DNA of 64,000 bases. It comes from Microseira sp041929235. GTDB lineage: Bacteria; Cyanobacteriota; Cyanobacteriia; Cyanobacteriales; Aerosakkonemataceae. The notes below the pieces were generated by a model. The model saw only the letters and a list, made by a program, of their open reading frames with translations, did no database searches and had not been told where the DNA came from. This document shows, in pieces, positions 31,312 to 41,063 of the stretch; position 1 is the first letter of the stretch; each line of letters opens with the position of its first letter. The position numbers were made by a program, and so were the translations under genes. Location: assembly GCF_041929235.1 (NCBI RefSeq), contig NZ_JBHFNP010000131.1, positions 121,782-185,781 of the forward strand, in the 5' to 3' direction.

Positions 31312-34300
31312 ATGCTTCTGCTTATGAAAGGGTGTCATCTCCGATTCGGGTTGCTCTCGGGCAGCGTTCTGTTTTGTTTGTGCGTAGCTGACCCCACGGC
31401 GGCGCAAATTGTCCCGGATGCTACTCTGCCAAATAACTCCACGGTCAACCTACAAGGAACGACTCGCGCGATCGAGGGAGGAACGACGGCAGGTGGGAAC
31501 CTGTTCCACAGTTTTCGGGAGTTTTCCGTTCCCACAGGTGGGGAAGCTTTTTTTAACAATGCCGGTGATATTCAAAACATCTTTAGCCGCGTTACGGGTG
31601 GGTCGATTTCTAATATTGATGGGTTGATTCGTGCTAATGGTGTGGCGAATTTATTTTTACTCAATCCCAATGGGATTATTTTTGGGCCGAATGCCAGGTT
31701 AAATATTGGCGGCTCGTTTTTTGCGAGTACAGCTAGGAGTCTAACTTTTGCTGATGGAACGCAGTTTAGTGCTATACCATCCCAAACCACACCACTACTG
31801 ACTATCAGCGTGCCGATTGGCTTGCAATACGGGAACAATGCCGGAAATATTCAGGTGCAGGGGTCTTTTCTAAGAGTGCCGAATGGTAAAGCCTTAGCGC
31901 TGATTGGCGGCACAGTGAGATTGGATGGCGTAATTTTGGAGGCTTTTGGGGGTCGGGTTGAACTAGGAGGTTTGGTAGGAGAGGGAACTGTTGGCATCAA
32001 TGCTGATGTAGAGACGGGAAATTTCCCATCTCTACAATTCCCCGATGGCATCCAAAGAGCAGATGTGTCTTTGACAAACGGCTCTATAGCTAGCGTAGCG
32101 GCTGACAATAGTGGCAGTATTGCCATTAATGCCAGTAAATTGGAAATTTTGGCAGAAAGTGTACTGCTGGCGGGTATAGCATCCGAATTGGGTTCTATTG
32201 ATAGTCGAGCAGGAAATATTGAAATTAATGCTACAGGGGCAATAAAGATTGCCAATGACAGCCTGATTGTCAATTCGGTGCTACCTGGGGGGATGGGCGA
32301 CGCGGGCGACATTGAGATTACCACCGAGTCGCTGACGATCGCCAGCGGGGCCGAACTGAATGCCAGCACTTTTGGCAAGGGGGATGCCGGAAGCGTGAAA
32401 GTTACTGCCAGGGATACCATCTCCTTGGATGGAGACGGTGGCATCTTCAGCACAGTGGAAAAGGGAGCAGTGGGCAAAGGTGGCAGCATCGAGATTGCTA
32501 CCGAATCGCTTGTTGTCACAGCCGGGGCTCAACTACAAGCCTTGACTCGCGGGCAGGGAGATGCCGGAAGTGTGAAGATTTCTGCCAGCGATACCATCTC
32601 CTTTGATGGAGTGGGTAGCAATGGATTTCCCAGTGGAGCCTTCAGCACAGTGGAAAAGGGAGCAGTGGGCAAGGGTAGCAACATCGAGATTACTACCAAG
32701 TCGCTTGTTGTTAGAGGTGGCGCTGGACTGAATGCCTTAACTCGTGGGCAGGGAGATGCCGGAAGTGTGAAGATTACTGCCACTGATACCATCTCGTTTG
32801 ATGGAGGTGATGCGTTCAGCACAGTTGCGGTGGGAGCAGTAGGCAAAGGTGGCAGCATTGAGATTACTACCAATTCCCTTGCTGTAACAGACAGCGCTCA
32901 ACTGGCTGTCGGCACTCGCGGACAGGGAGATGCCGGAAGTGTGAAGATTATTGCCACCGATACTGTCTCTTTTGATCGAGGCAGCGCAGCCTTCAGCTCG
33001 GTGGAAAAGGGAGCAGTGGGTAAAGGTGGCAGCATCGAGATTACTACCAAGTCCCTTGCGATCGCAGACGGCGCTCAAGTGAATACCTTGACTCGCGGAG
33101 AGGGAGATGCCGGAAGTGTAAAGATTACTGCCACCGATAGTGTCTCGTTTGATGGGGTGGGTAGCAATGGATTCGCCAGTGCCAGCTTCAGCACGGTAGA
33201 AAAAGGAGCGGTGGGCAAAGGTGGCAGTATCGAGATTACTGCCAAGTCGCTTGCGATCGCAGACGGCGCTCGACTCAATGCCAGCACTCGCGGACAGGGA
33301 GATGCCGGAAGTGTAAAGATTACTGCCACCGATAGTGTCTCGTTTGATGGGGTGGGTAGTAATGGAGCCGCCAGTGCAGCCTTCAGCACAGTGGAAGCTG
33401 GAGCAGTGGGCAAAGGGGGCGGTATCGAGATTACTACCGGGTCGCTTTCTGTTAGTAATGGTGCTGCACTGACAGCTACCAGTGCAGGGAATGGTAGGGC
33501 AGGCGACATAGTAGTCAACGCTGGCTCTATCCGTCTGGACAACCAAGCATTCCTCAGCTCTGACACCACTGGAGGCGAAGGCAATATTAGGCTGCGCTCA
33601 GAGTCCTTGCTATTAACCCGTGGCAGTCGCATCACCACTAATGCCACCGCAGGAGAAAGCGGTGGCAATATAGACGTGCAAGCATCTGCCTTGATATTGC
33701 GCCAAAACAGTACCATCACCACCAATGCCCAAGGAAGCTTGACTGGAACCGAGATCAAAGGTGGCAACATCACCCTCGACACCGATGTAATTGCTGCCTT
33801 AGAAGATAGCGATATTAGCGCCAATTCTGACAATTTCTTTGGGGGTAAAGTCATCATTAATGCCCAAAGCATTTTTGGCACTCAGTTCCGACTCGCATCT
33901 ACTCTAGAAAGTGACATCACCGCCACTGGGGGAGCGCCGGAGTTAAGCGGCACTGTAGAAATCAACACTCCCGATGTTGACCCCAGCTCTGGATTAATAG
34001 AATTACCAGCCAACTTGGTTGATGTTACTCGATTAATCGCTCCAGATTGTCCCATAGGCACCAGGTACGCCACGAACGAATTTTTCATCACCGGACGCGG
34101 CGGCTTACCTCCAACTCCCAGGGAAGCTCTTGCCAACAATGCCCTTGATGTTGGTTGGGTCACTCCTAACCCACAGGCGCAGGGGAGCAGGGGGGCCCTG
34201 GAGCAGGGGAGCAAGAAGGCCCAGGAGCCGCCCCCCACTGAGATTGTGGAAGCAACCGGGTGGGTTAGAGGTGCCAATGGCGAGATCATCCTCACGCCTA

Positions 34301-34371
34301 ACCCGCCCGCAACCCCTCACGAGACTTGGTATCGGTCAATACTCTGCCCTGCACCGCGACCAAATAATTGA
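31312..34371 (+). CDS. Haemagglutinin-like exoprotein with TPS (filamentous haemagglutinin N-terminal) domain (copy 1)
   Basis: 1019 aa. Signal peptide at FGLLSGSVLFCLCVADPTAA. TPS domain: TLPNNSTVNLQGTTRAIEGG, NLFHSFREFSVPTGGEAFF, NPNGIIFGPNARLNIGGSFF. The long right-handed beta-helix contains six tandem repeats of about 51-57 residues with GDAGSVKITATD and FSTVEKGAVGKGGSIEIT, which are also nearly identical in DNA (32377-33440). The C-terminus has cysteines (APDCPIG, SILCPAP). Members are exported by two-partner secretion through a TpsB pore not in this window and are thought to act in adhesion or contact functions. A G-rich in-frame repeat lies in the linker at about 34190-34230. Confidence 0.9.
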   Translation: MLLLMKGCHLRFGLLSGSVLFCLCVADPTAAQIVPDATLPNNSTVNLQGTTRAIEGGTTAGGNLFHSFREFSVPTGGEAFFNNAGDIQNIFSRVTGGSISNIDGLIRANGVANLFLLNPNGIIFGPNARLNIGGSFFASTARSLTFADGTQFSAIPSQTTPLLTISVPIGLQYGNNAGNIQVQGSFLRVPNGKALALIGGTVRLDGVILEAFGGRVELGGLVGEGTVGINADVETGNFPSLQFPDGIQRADVSLTNGSIASVAADNSGSIAINASKLEILAESVLLAGIASELGSIDSRAGNIEINATGAIKIANDSLIVNSVLPGGMGDAGDIEITTESLTIASGAELNASTFGKGDAGSVKVTARDTISLDGDGGIFSTVEKGAVGKGGSIEIATESLVVTAGAQLQALTRGQGDAGSVKISASDTISFDGVGSNGFPSGAFSTVEKGAVGKGSNIEITTKSLVVRGGAGLNALTRGQGDAGSVKITATDTISFDGGDAFSTVAVGAVGKGGSIEITTNSLAVTDSAQLAVGTRGQGDAGSVKIIATDTVSFDRGSAAFSSVEKGAVGKGGSIEITTKSLAIADGAQVNTLTRGEGDAGSVKITATDSVSFDGVGSNGFASASFSTVEKGAVGKGGSIEITAKSLAIADGARLNASTRGQGDAGSVKITATDSVSFDGVGSNGAASAAFSTVEAGAVGKGGGIEITTGSLSVSNGAALTATSAGNGRAGDIVVNAGSIRLDNQAFLSSDTTGGEGNIRLRSESLLLTRGSRITTNATAGESGGNIDVQASALILRQNSTITTNAQGSLTGTEIKGGNITLDTDVIAALEDSDISANSDNFFGGKVIINAQSIFGTQFRLASTLESDITATGGAPELSGTVEINTPDVDPSSGLIELPANLVDVTRLIAPDCPIGTRYATNEFFITGRGGLPPTPREALANNALDVGWVTPNPQAQGSRGALEQGSKKAQEPPPTEIVEATGWVRGANGEIILTPNPPATPHETWYRSILCPAPRPNN

Positions 34372-34413
34372 TCGCTATTAACTCTGCCTAATAGTTGACA
34401 AAATCACAAAAAT

Positions 34414-34557
34414 ATGTATAAAAACAGCTAGAAAATTTTCCCGAGAATCCAATCTTTGTTGCAGTGGGGGCACCGTTGGGAAAGCGTCTTGCTGCTTTTA
34501 ACGATGTTCTTGGGTGCAGCAGCATTGCCTACTGTCACTGCCCAAAACTTCATCTAG
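34414..34557 (+). pseudogene. 5' remnant of a CHAT-TPR gene at a tandem-duplication junction
   Basis: Starts ATGTATAAAAACAGC then TAG. Ignoring that stop, it continues KIFPRIQSLLQWGHRWESVL and LLLLTMFLGAAALPTVTAQ, matching the first 45 residues of the CHAT protein at 38144 (KIFPRIQSLLKWGHRWGSVL). It then jumps directly into the leader sequence of the second exoprotein. This is the leftover of an ancestral exoprotein-CHAT-exoprotein-CHAT arrangement whose first CHAT gene was deleted. Confidence 0.88.
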
Positions 34558-34611
34558 ACTTGGGCAACCGTTTCCAGTAAAATTCATCGCCATCATTGCG
34601 GCAAAACCTGA

Positions 34612-36081
34612 ATGCTTCGGCTTATGAAAGGGTGTCCTCTCCGATTCGGGTTGCTCTCAGGCAGCGTTCTGTTTTGTTTATGGGTCGCTGACCCAACGGC
34701 GGCACAAATTGTCCCCGATGCTACTCTGCCAAATAACTCCACGGTCAACCTACAAGGAACGACTCGCGCGATTGAGGGAGGCACGACGGCAGGTAGGAAC
34801 CTATTTCACAGTTTTCGGGAGTTTTCCGTTCCCACAGGTGGCGAAGCTTTTTTTAACAATACTGGTGATATTCAAAACATCTTTAGTCGGGTAACGGGTG
34901 GGTCGATTTCTCATATTGATGGGTTGATTCGCGCTAATGGTACGGCGAATTTATTTTTACTCAATCCCAATGGGATTATTTTTGGGCCGAATGCAAGGTT
35001 GAATATTGGAGGTTCGTTTTTTGGCAGTACGGCAAGTAGTATCAAATTTGCTGATGGGACAGAGTTTAGTGCCACGAATCTGCAAGCTCCACCTTTATTA
35101 ACTATCAATGTGCCCATTGGCTTGCAATTTGGTGCAAATCCAGGCAGGATCGTTAATCGCTCAGTGGTTACTGACAGTAATAATGTATTTGTTGGACTCC
35201 AGGTAAACCCAGGTAGAACTCTATCGTTGGTCGGTGGAAATATCGCACTGGAGGGCGGCATTCTGACGGCAGAGCAAGGGCAAATTGAAATTGGCAGTGT
35301 CGCGAGTAACAGTCTGGTCAGTCTAACTCCAACGCCTCAAGGCTTTGTTCTGGGATACCAGGGCGTGCAGAATTTCCAGGACATTGAGCTGTCTGGCAAG
35401 GCTATTGTTGATGCGAGTGGAGAGGGGGGCGGTGATGTTCGAGTCTGGGGCAGGCGGGTGACGCTACAGGACGGTGCCGCGATTCTAGCCGAGACTTTGG
35501 GGTCAAAATCAGGGGGAACGTTGAGCGTGACAGCAAGCGAGTTAGTGGAATTAATTGGTACTGCCGCTGATGGTCGGTTTGTCAGCGCCTTATCTACCTC
35601 AGTAAGACCAAAAGCTACAGGGACTGGGGGCAATTTAACGATTGAAACGGGACAATTAATCGTTCGGGGTGGAGCAAGGGTATCTGCGGATACTTCGGGT
35701 GCGGGAACGGCAGGCAGATTGACAGTCTCAGCTCGCGACTTGGTGGAAGTGATGGGAACTTCAGCTGATGGAAGGCTTCGTAGTGGCTTGAGTACTCAAG
35801 TCTCGCCAGGAGCTACGGGCGCTGGGGGCAATTTAACGATTGAAACGGGGCGGTTAATCATTCGGGATGGGGCACTCGTATCAACTAATACTTTAGGTGC
35901 AGGACAGGGTGGTAATTTAACCGTAATGGCAAGGGAGTCGGTGCAATTGATAGGCAGCGGTTTGACTAGCGGTCTAACTAGCTCAGTTTCGCAAGGAGCC
36001 ACGGCTGCTGGAGGCAATTTAACCGTCGAAACCGGGCGGTTAATCCTTACGGGGCGAGCCGGAGTGGTAGCTGCTAGATAA
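34612..36081 (+). pseudogene. Haemagglutinin-like exoprotein copy 2, N-terminal part (broken by a TnpB element)
   Basis: 489 codons. The first 170 residues are almost identical to copy 1 (signal peptide, TPS domain). The beta-helix then diverges and carries repeats of the type GAGGNLTIETGRLIIRDGA and ESVQLIGSG. The frame ends in AGVVAAR-TAA at the boundary of the IS200/IS605-type element (36135-37241). The C-terminal part of the same gene resumes at about 37430. The intact gene would have been an exported two-partner-secretion protein. The truncated product lacks the C-terminal region. Confidence 0.88.
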
Positions 36082-36300
36082 AATCCAGACAAAACTAGAC
36101 ATTACTTGACGTTTCATCAGGAGCATGGGAGGGGTTATCCCTTAACGTCCAGGCACGGCTTAGCCATCCGTGCATATTTCTCTAAATTTTTAGATGCATT
36201 TAAGTCTCGGTCAACACTTAGCTGACATTTCTGGCAAACATAAACACGTTGAGCCAGACTAATTTCTTGAATCTGTCCACAACTTGAACAAGTTTTACTA
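36075..36300 (-). ncRNA. Possible omega (right-end) RNA of the TnpB element
   Basis: In IS200/IS605 elements the guide RNA for TnpB overlaps the 3' end of tnpB and the right end of the element, with the guide taken from flanking DNA. Here that is the minus-strand sequence from the tnpB 3' end through about 36075. GGGATAACCCCTCCC could form part of a hairpin. The exact boundary is not determined, so the feature is by family rule only. Confidence 0.4.
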
Positions 36301-37241
36301 GATGGGTAAAATCTATCAACTATGATGAGAGTTCCACCGTATCTAATAACTTTATATTCAACCTGTCTCCGAAATTCTGAGAAATTAGCATCGCTGAGGG
36401 CACCAGCCAGCCGATGATTTTTTAACATTCCAGAGGTATTCAAGTCTTCTAAAGCAACTACTGCGTGGTTTTTGCAGATATATGTGGTTGCTTTATGCGT
36501 CGCATCATTACGAATATTAGCAAGTTTTCTATGCAGTTTAGCTATCCGAAGTTTTTGTTTTTTATAACGGTTACTCCCTTTAACTTTTCTAGCAAGTTGA
36601 CGTTGTAATCTCTTTAAAAGCGCTTGGCCTCTTTTTAACGCTTTGGGATTGACAAAAACTACTCCTGTTGATAAAATAGCTAATTTTTTTATTCCTAAAT
36701 CTACCCCGACATAATCGGATTTTTTAGAGGTGATTTCTGGGTAGATTTGATAGGCGCAAGCAATGTACCAATCGCCTGCTGTTTGGGATATAGTAACCTT
36801 TGTGCTTGTGGTGTGAGGTAAAGATTCATAAGTTGACACCCATCCGATGGTTGGTAATTTAATCCTTTTTCCGCCTATGGCAATTGGTTTTCCACCTGCA
36901 TTTATTGTAAAACTCTCATGACAGCCTTTCCTTTTAAATTTGGGATACTCTGAGAGGCCGTCGAAAAAGTTTTTAAAGGCTTTCCCTAAATTCTCAAACG
37001 CAAATTCAGTAATTTTTTGACAGATCCCTTTTTCTTTAATCCAGGGTAAAACTGGCTTAACTTGATTGTTAAAGAATTTCTTTAGCAGGTAATGATTTGG
37101 CTGAAGTCCCGATTGGTATAAATCCTGCCAAGTTGCTAGACCCCAGTTATAAGTAAACCGAGATATTCCCGCATGTTTGGCCATCAAAACTTTTTGGGAG
37201 TCGGTCAATTTCAGCTTGGTTTTAATTGCGGTTAACAACAC
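36135..37241 (-). mobile_element. tnpB: IS200/IS605-family TnpB (RNA-guided nuclease) element, no TnpA
   Basis: 368 aa from GTG 37239-37241 (AAGAAGGAC ribosome site 6-8 nt upstream); the frame extends to 37313 but without a ribosome site. The N-terminus LLTAIKTKLKLTDSQ is the usual TnpB start. RuvC-like acidic residues sit in VGVDLGIKKLAIL, VVALEDLNTSGML and SVDRDLNASKN, and a zinc finger in CSSCGQ...CQKC. All catalytic blocks are present, so it may be active as a nuclease. There is no tnpA in the element, so mobility would need a TnpA in trans. It is inserted in, and antisense to, the second exoprotein gene. Confidence 0.92.
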
Positions 37242-37429
37242 AGAAAAATGTCCTTCTTGCCTGAGCTTGAATGTTAATCGAATACCAGCCGTGTTGCCGA
37301 GCGTCATAACCAATTATAACCATCACCAGCCCTGGCGATATCTAGCGCTAATAGTTAAATATTATTACAGCTAGTTGCACTTATTACAGCGAGATGTACT
37401 ACTTTTTCGGAAAATGTCTAAGTTTTTGC

Positions 37430-38044
37430 GTTCCTAGTAATCACTCCTCCGAAAATATTGTGGCTATAGAAAATAGCGACATTGATGCCAACGCCTTCGG
37501 CGGCATTGGCGGTCAAGTCAGAATTAACGCTCAAGCAATCTTTGGCACAGAGGCGAGAAAACAACCTAACCCCCAAACTAGCGACATCACTGCCACTTCT
37601 AACATTGGGTTGAGTGGCACCGTTACGATTAACACCCCCGATGTTGACCCTAGCTCTGGATTAATAGAATTACCAGCCAACTTGGTTGATGTTACTCGAT
37701 TAATCGCTCCAGATTGTCCCACAGGTACAAGGCTAGCCGCGAACGAATTTTTCATCACCGGACGCGGCGGCTTACCTCCGATTCCCAGGGAAGCTCTTGC
37801 CAACAATGCCCTTGATGTTGGTTGGGTCACTCCTAACCCACAGGCGCCGGAGAGCAGGGGGGCAGGAGAGCAGGGGAGCAGAGGGGCTCAGGAGTCGCCC
37901 ATGCCGACTGAGATTGTGGAAGCGACTGGGTGGGTTAGGGGTGCTAATGGCGAGGTTATCCTCACGGCTAACCCGCCAACTGCAACCCCTCGCGGGACTT
38001 GGTATCGGTCAATTCTCTGCCCTGCATCGCGACTGAATAATTAA
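37430..38044 (+). pseudogene. Haemagglutinin-like exoprotein copy 2, C-terminal part
   Basis: The frame from about 37455 reads NIVAIENSDIDANAFGG, GQVRINAQAIFGTEA, SDITATSNIGLSGTVTINTP, then a C-terminal 130 residues nearly identical to copy 1 (LIELPANLVDVTRLIAPDCP, FFITGRGGLPPIPREALANN, EIVEATGWVRGANGEVI). This is the severed end of the gene beginning at 34612. The middle beta-helix section expected from copy 1 is missing, so the insertion was accompanied by a deletion. A G-rich repeat (GESRGAGEQGSRG-like) lies in the same linker as in copies 1 and 3. Confidence 0.88.
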
Positions 38045-38143
38045 TAACTTAGGACTTACGCCAACAAACCGGGTTTCTATCGCTTTAAAACTAGATATCC
38101 CAGCCAGAAACCCGGTTTATAAGCTTGACAAAATCCCAAAAAT

Positions 38144-40900
38144 ATGTATAAAAACCGCTATAAAATTTTCCCGAGAATCCAATCTTTGTTGAAGTGGGGG
38201 CACCGTTGGGGAAGCGTCCTGGTACTTTTAGCAATGTTCTTGGGCGCAGCAGCATTGCCTACTATCGCTCATAAAGCTGTAGCAACCTCTATCGTTCAAG
38301 GTGTATCTGATGCTCAAGCGTTGATGCAACAGGGTAGAACTTTGTACGAAACTCAACGATTTTCTGAGGCGGGTGTTATGTTGCAACGGGCATTAGTTGC
38401 CTTCCAAACTTCTGGAAACAAACTTTGGCAAGCGGCGGCGTTAAGCAATCTCTCCTTGGTTTATCAACAATTGGGACAATGGTCCCAAGCAGAAAATGCG
38501 TCCGCTCAAAGTCTCTCCCTCCTCGAAACCAAACCCCATCCAACTCCTGCTCTAGAGCGATTGCACATCCTCGCCCAAACTCTGGATGTGCGAGGTCGTC
38601 TGCAATTGGCGCGGGGACAAGCGGAACCAGCTTTAAATAGCTGGAAACGGGCGGCTGAGGTTTATGCACATATCGGCGACACATCTGGAGCGATTCGCAG
38701 CCGCATCAATCAAGCTACTGCACAGCAAGCTTTGGGGCTTTACCGTCTGGCTGAGAAAACCCTGGCAGAAGTCAGCGAAATTCTAGAAAAACAAGCAGAT
38801 TCACCGCTGAAAGCGGCGGGAATGCAGAATCTGGGCAACGTTATCCGAATTATCGGCGATTTAGACCGCGCTGAGGCAGCTTTGCAACAGAGTTTAGCAG
38901 TCGCTCGAACTGTGCGTTCGCCCCAATATATTAGCGAAGCGCTACTCGGTTTGGGCAAAACCGCTCAAGCCAGAGGAGATAACCAAAGTGCTTTAAATTA
39001 TTACCAAGAAGCGATCGTTTCCTCTCCTTCCCCTACCATCAAAATCCAAATCCAACTCAATCAACTGAGTTTGTTGTTGGAAGAAAAGCAATGGAATGCA
39101 GCCTCTACTTTATGGCATGCCATCCTAACTCAAATTGATAGCTTACCCCCAAGTCGAACCACTGTCTACGCCCGCATTGACTTAGCTGAAAGTCTGATGA
39201 AACTATCAACGATTGAGGAATCGGGGTTGGCGGTATCCGGCGATATTGCACAGATGCTGGCAAAAGCCGTCCAAGCGGCAAAAAATCTGCAAGACCAACG
39301 CGCCGAATCCTATGCAATTGGCACATTAGGGCAATTATACGAACAAAACCAGCAGGAGTCTGATGCACTTAGCCTAACTCAGCAAGCATTAGCGATCGCG
39401 CAAACAATTGATGCCTCGGAAATTGCTTATCAATGGCAATGGCAGATCGGACGCCTGCTAAAAACTAAGGGAGATAATGAAAGAGCCATTTCAGCTTACG
39501 AACAAGCCGTCCAAACCCTGCAATCCCTGCGTTCCGATTTAGTGGCAATCAATTCCGACGTGCAATTTTCTTTTCGCGAAAAAGTGGAACCCGTTTATCG
39601 GCAGTTCGTTGATTTACTATTGCAATCCCCTGAGGAAGAAGACGCGGAGACAAGGAGTTGGGGAGAAGCTCTGCGCGACCCTTCTTCATTTATTCCTCTA
39701 AACCAAGAAAATTTTTCCTTGTTAGAATCCCCGCGTCCCCGCGTCCCTGTTTCCCCGCGTCCTCTTCCAGCTCAACCCAAACAAGAAAATCTCCTGAAAG
39801 CGCGTCAAGCGATCGAATCTTTACAGTTAGCAGAACTAGATAACTTCTTTCGGCAAGCTTGTTTAGTTGCCAAACGTCCGATTGACGCTGTAGTTGAGCA
39901 AGACCAAACAGCAGCATTTATCTATCCAATTATTTTGCCAGACCGCATCGAGGTTATCTTCAAATTACCCCAACAACCATTGCGTCGTTACACCACTTCT
40001 ATTGCTCAGTCAGAAGTAGAAAGTATTCTAGAACAATTGCGGCGATACCTCACAGAACCAGACAGGCTTAAAGAAGCTCAATCTTTATCGCAACAAGTGT
40101 ATAACTGGTTGATTCGACCCGCTGCCACAGATTTAGAGCAAAGCAATATCAAAACCATAGTATTTGTCCTAGATGGTTCGTTGCGAAATATCCCGATGGC
40201 AGCACTTTACGATGGGCAGCAATATCTGATTGAAAAGTATGCCATTGCCTCTTCACCAGGTCTGCAAATTGTTGAACCAAAACCGGTGAAACAAATACAA
40301 TTGAAAGCTTTAATTGCAGGAATCTCCGAAGCGCGGTATGGTTTCTCGCCTCTCCCTAATGTTGAGAATGAGTTAAAGCAAATTCAATCTGAAGTTTCTG
40401 GGCAAATGTTGTTAAATCAGCTATTTAATACCCAATCTTTCAACAATCAAATTAATTTGCAGGCGCTGACCGTGGTACATTTAGCGACTCACGGTAAGTT
40501 TAGTTCCAATGCCGAAGAAACTTTTATTCTGGCTTGGGATAAACCGATTAAAGTTAATGAATTAAACAGCTTGCTCCGAAGTAGAGACAAACGCCGTCCG
40601 GAAGCAATTGAATTGCTTGTCCTGAGTGCCTGCGAAACTGCTAAAGGAGACAAAAGAGCAGCTTTGGGAATAGCTGGAGTAGCGCTGCGGGCGGGGGCGC
40701 GCAGTACTCTCGCTTCTTTGTGGCAAGTAGATGATAAGTCCACTAGTCTGTTGATGAGTCAGTTCTATCAAGGAATTGCTGACAAACAACTTACAAAAGC
40801 CGAAGCTTTGCGTCAAGCTCAGCTAAATCTGTTGCAAAATTCTCAGTATCAACGTCCGCGATTCTGGGCACCCTATGTGTTATTGGGTAATTGGCTTTAA
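38144..40900 (+). CDS. CHAT-domain protein with tetratricopeptide repeats
   Basis: 918 aa. Hydrophobic signal-like segment at about 24-45 (VLVLLAMFLGAAALPTIAH). TPR array at about 50-470 (LYETQRFSEAGVMLQRALVA; ALSNLSLVYQQLGQWSQAEN; LNYYQEAIVSS). C-terminal CHAT domain, a caspase-like peptidase fold: His783 (VVHLATHGKF) and Cys830 (LVLSACETAKGD), then ALGIAGVALRAGARSTLASL and the closing FWAPYVLLGNW. CHAT proteases of this type sit beside TPS exoproteins in many cyanobacteria and may process them or act in stress/defence signalling (inference). A G-rich/Pro repeat (PRPRVPVSPRPLP) has been inserted between TPR and CHAT regions at about residue 530. Confidence 0.92.
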   Translation: MYKNRYKIFPRIQSLLKWGHRWGSVLVLLAMFLGAAALPTIAHKAVATSIVQGVSDAQALMQQGRTLYETQRFSEAGVMLQRALVAFQTSGNKLWQAAALSNLSLVYQQLGQWSQAENASAQSLSLLETKPHPTPALERLHILAQTLDVRGRLQLARGQAEPALNSWKRAAEVYAHIGDTSGAIRSRINQATAQQALGLYRLAEKTLAEVSEILEKQADSPLKAAGMQNLGNVIRIIGDLDRAEAALQQSLAVARTVRSPQYISEALLGLGKTAQARGDNQSALNYYQEAIVSSPSPTIKIQIQLNQLSLLLEEKQWNAASTLWHAILTQIDSLPPSRTTVYARIDLAESLMKLSTIEESGLAVSGDIAQMLAKAVQAAKNLQDQRAESYAIGTLGQLYEQNQQESDALSLTQQALAIAQTIDASEIAYQWQWQIGRLLKTKGDNERAISAYEQAVQTLQSLRSDLVAINSDVQFSFREKVEPVYRQFVDLLLQSPEEEDAETRSWGEALRDPSSFIPLNQENFSLLESPRPRVPVSPRPLPAQPKQENLLKARQAIESLQLAELDNFFRQACLVAKRPIDAVVEQDQTAAFIYPIILPDRIEVIFKLPQQPLRRYTTSIAQSEVESILEQLRRYLTEPDRLKEAQSLSQQVYNWLIRPAATDLEQSNIKTIVFVLDGSLRNIPMAALYDGQQYLIEKYAIASSPGLQIVEPKPVKQIQLKALIAGISEARYGFSPLPNVENELKQIQSEVSGQMLLNQLFNTQSFNNQINLQALTVVHLATHGKFSSNAEETFILAWDKPIKVNELNSLLRSRDKRRPEAIELLVLSACETAKGDKRAALGIAGVALRAGARSTLASLWQVDDKSTSLLMSQFYQGIADKQLTKAEALRQAQLNLLQNSQYQRPRFWAPYVLLGNWL

Positions 40901-41063
40901 ATCTGAGAAATTGTATTTAACTTTTAAACGAACCGCCAAGACGCCAAGAACGCCAAGAAGAAGAGGTTGGTAGAAATTGTAGGGATATCGCGCTGCCTGT
41001 GTACGTATAGAGCAATCGACGATATCATGGCTATGGAACTGCAAAAAGCCGCACGCACCCAAG
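40901..41063. other. Short spacer with CCAAGACGCCAAGAACGCC repeat
   Basis: Contains GAACCGCCAAGACGCCAAG followed by AACGCCAAGAAGAAG, which is repeated almost exactly at about 54987-55026, and the promoter region of the U32 gene. Confidence 0.5.

Noticed and set aside
31851..33881. Large minus-strand openings across the exoprotein gene
   Set aside because: Antisense shadows of the repetitive beta-helix coding sequence. The plus strand carries the signal peptide and TPS domain.
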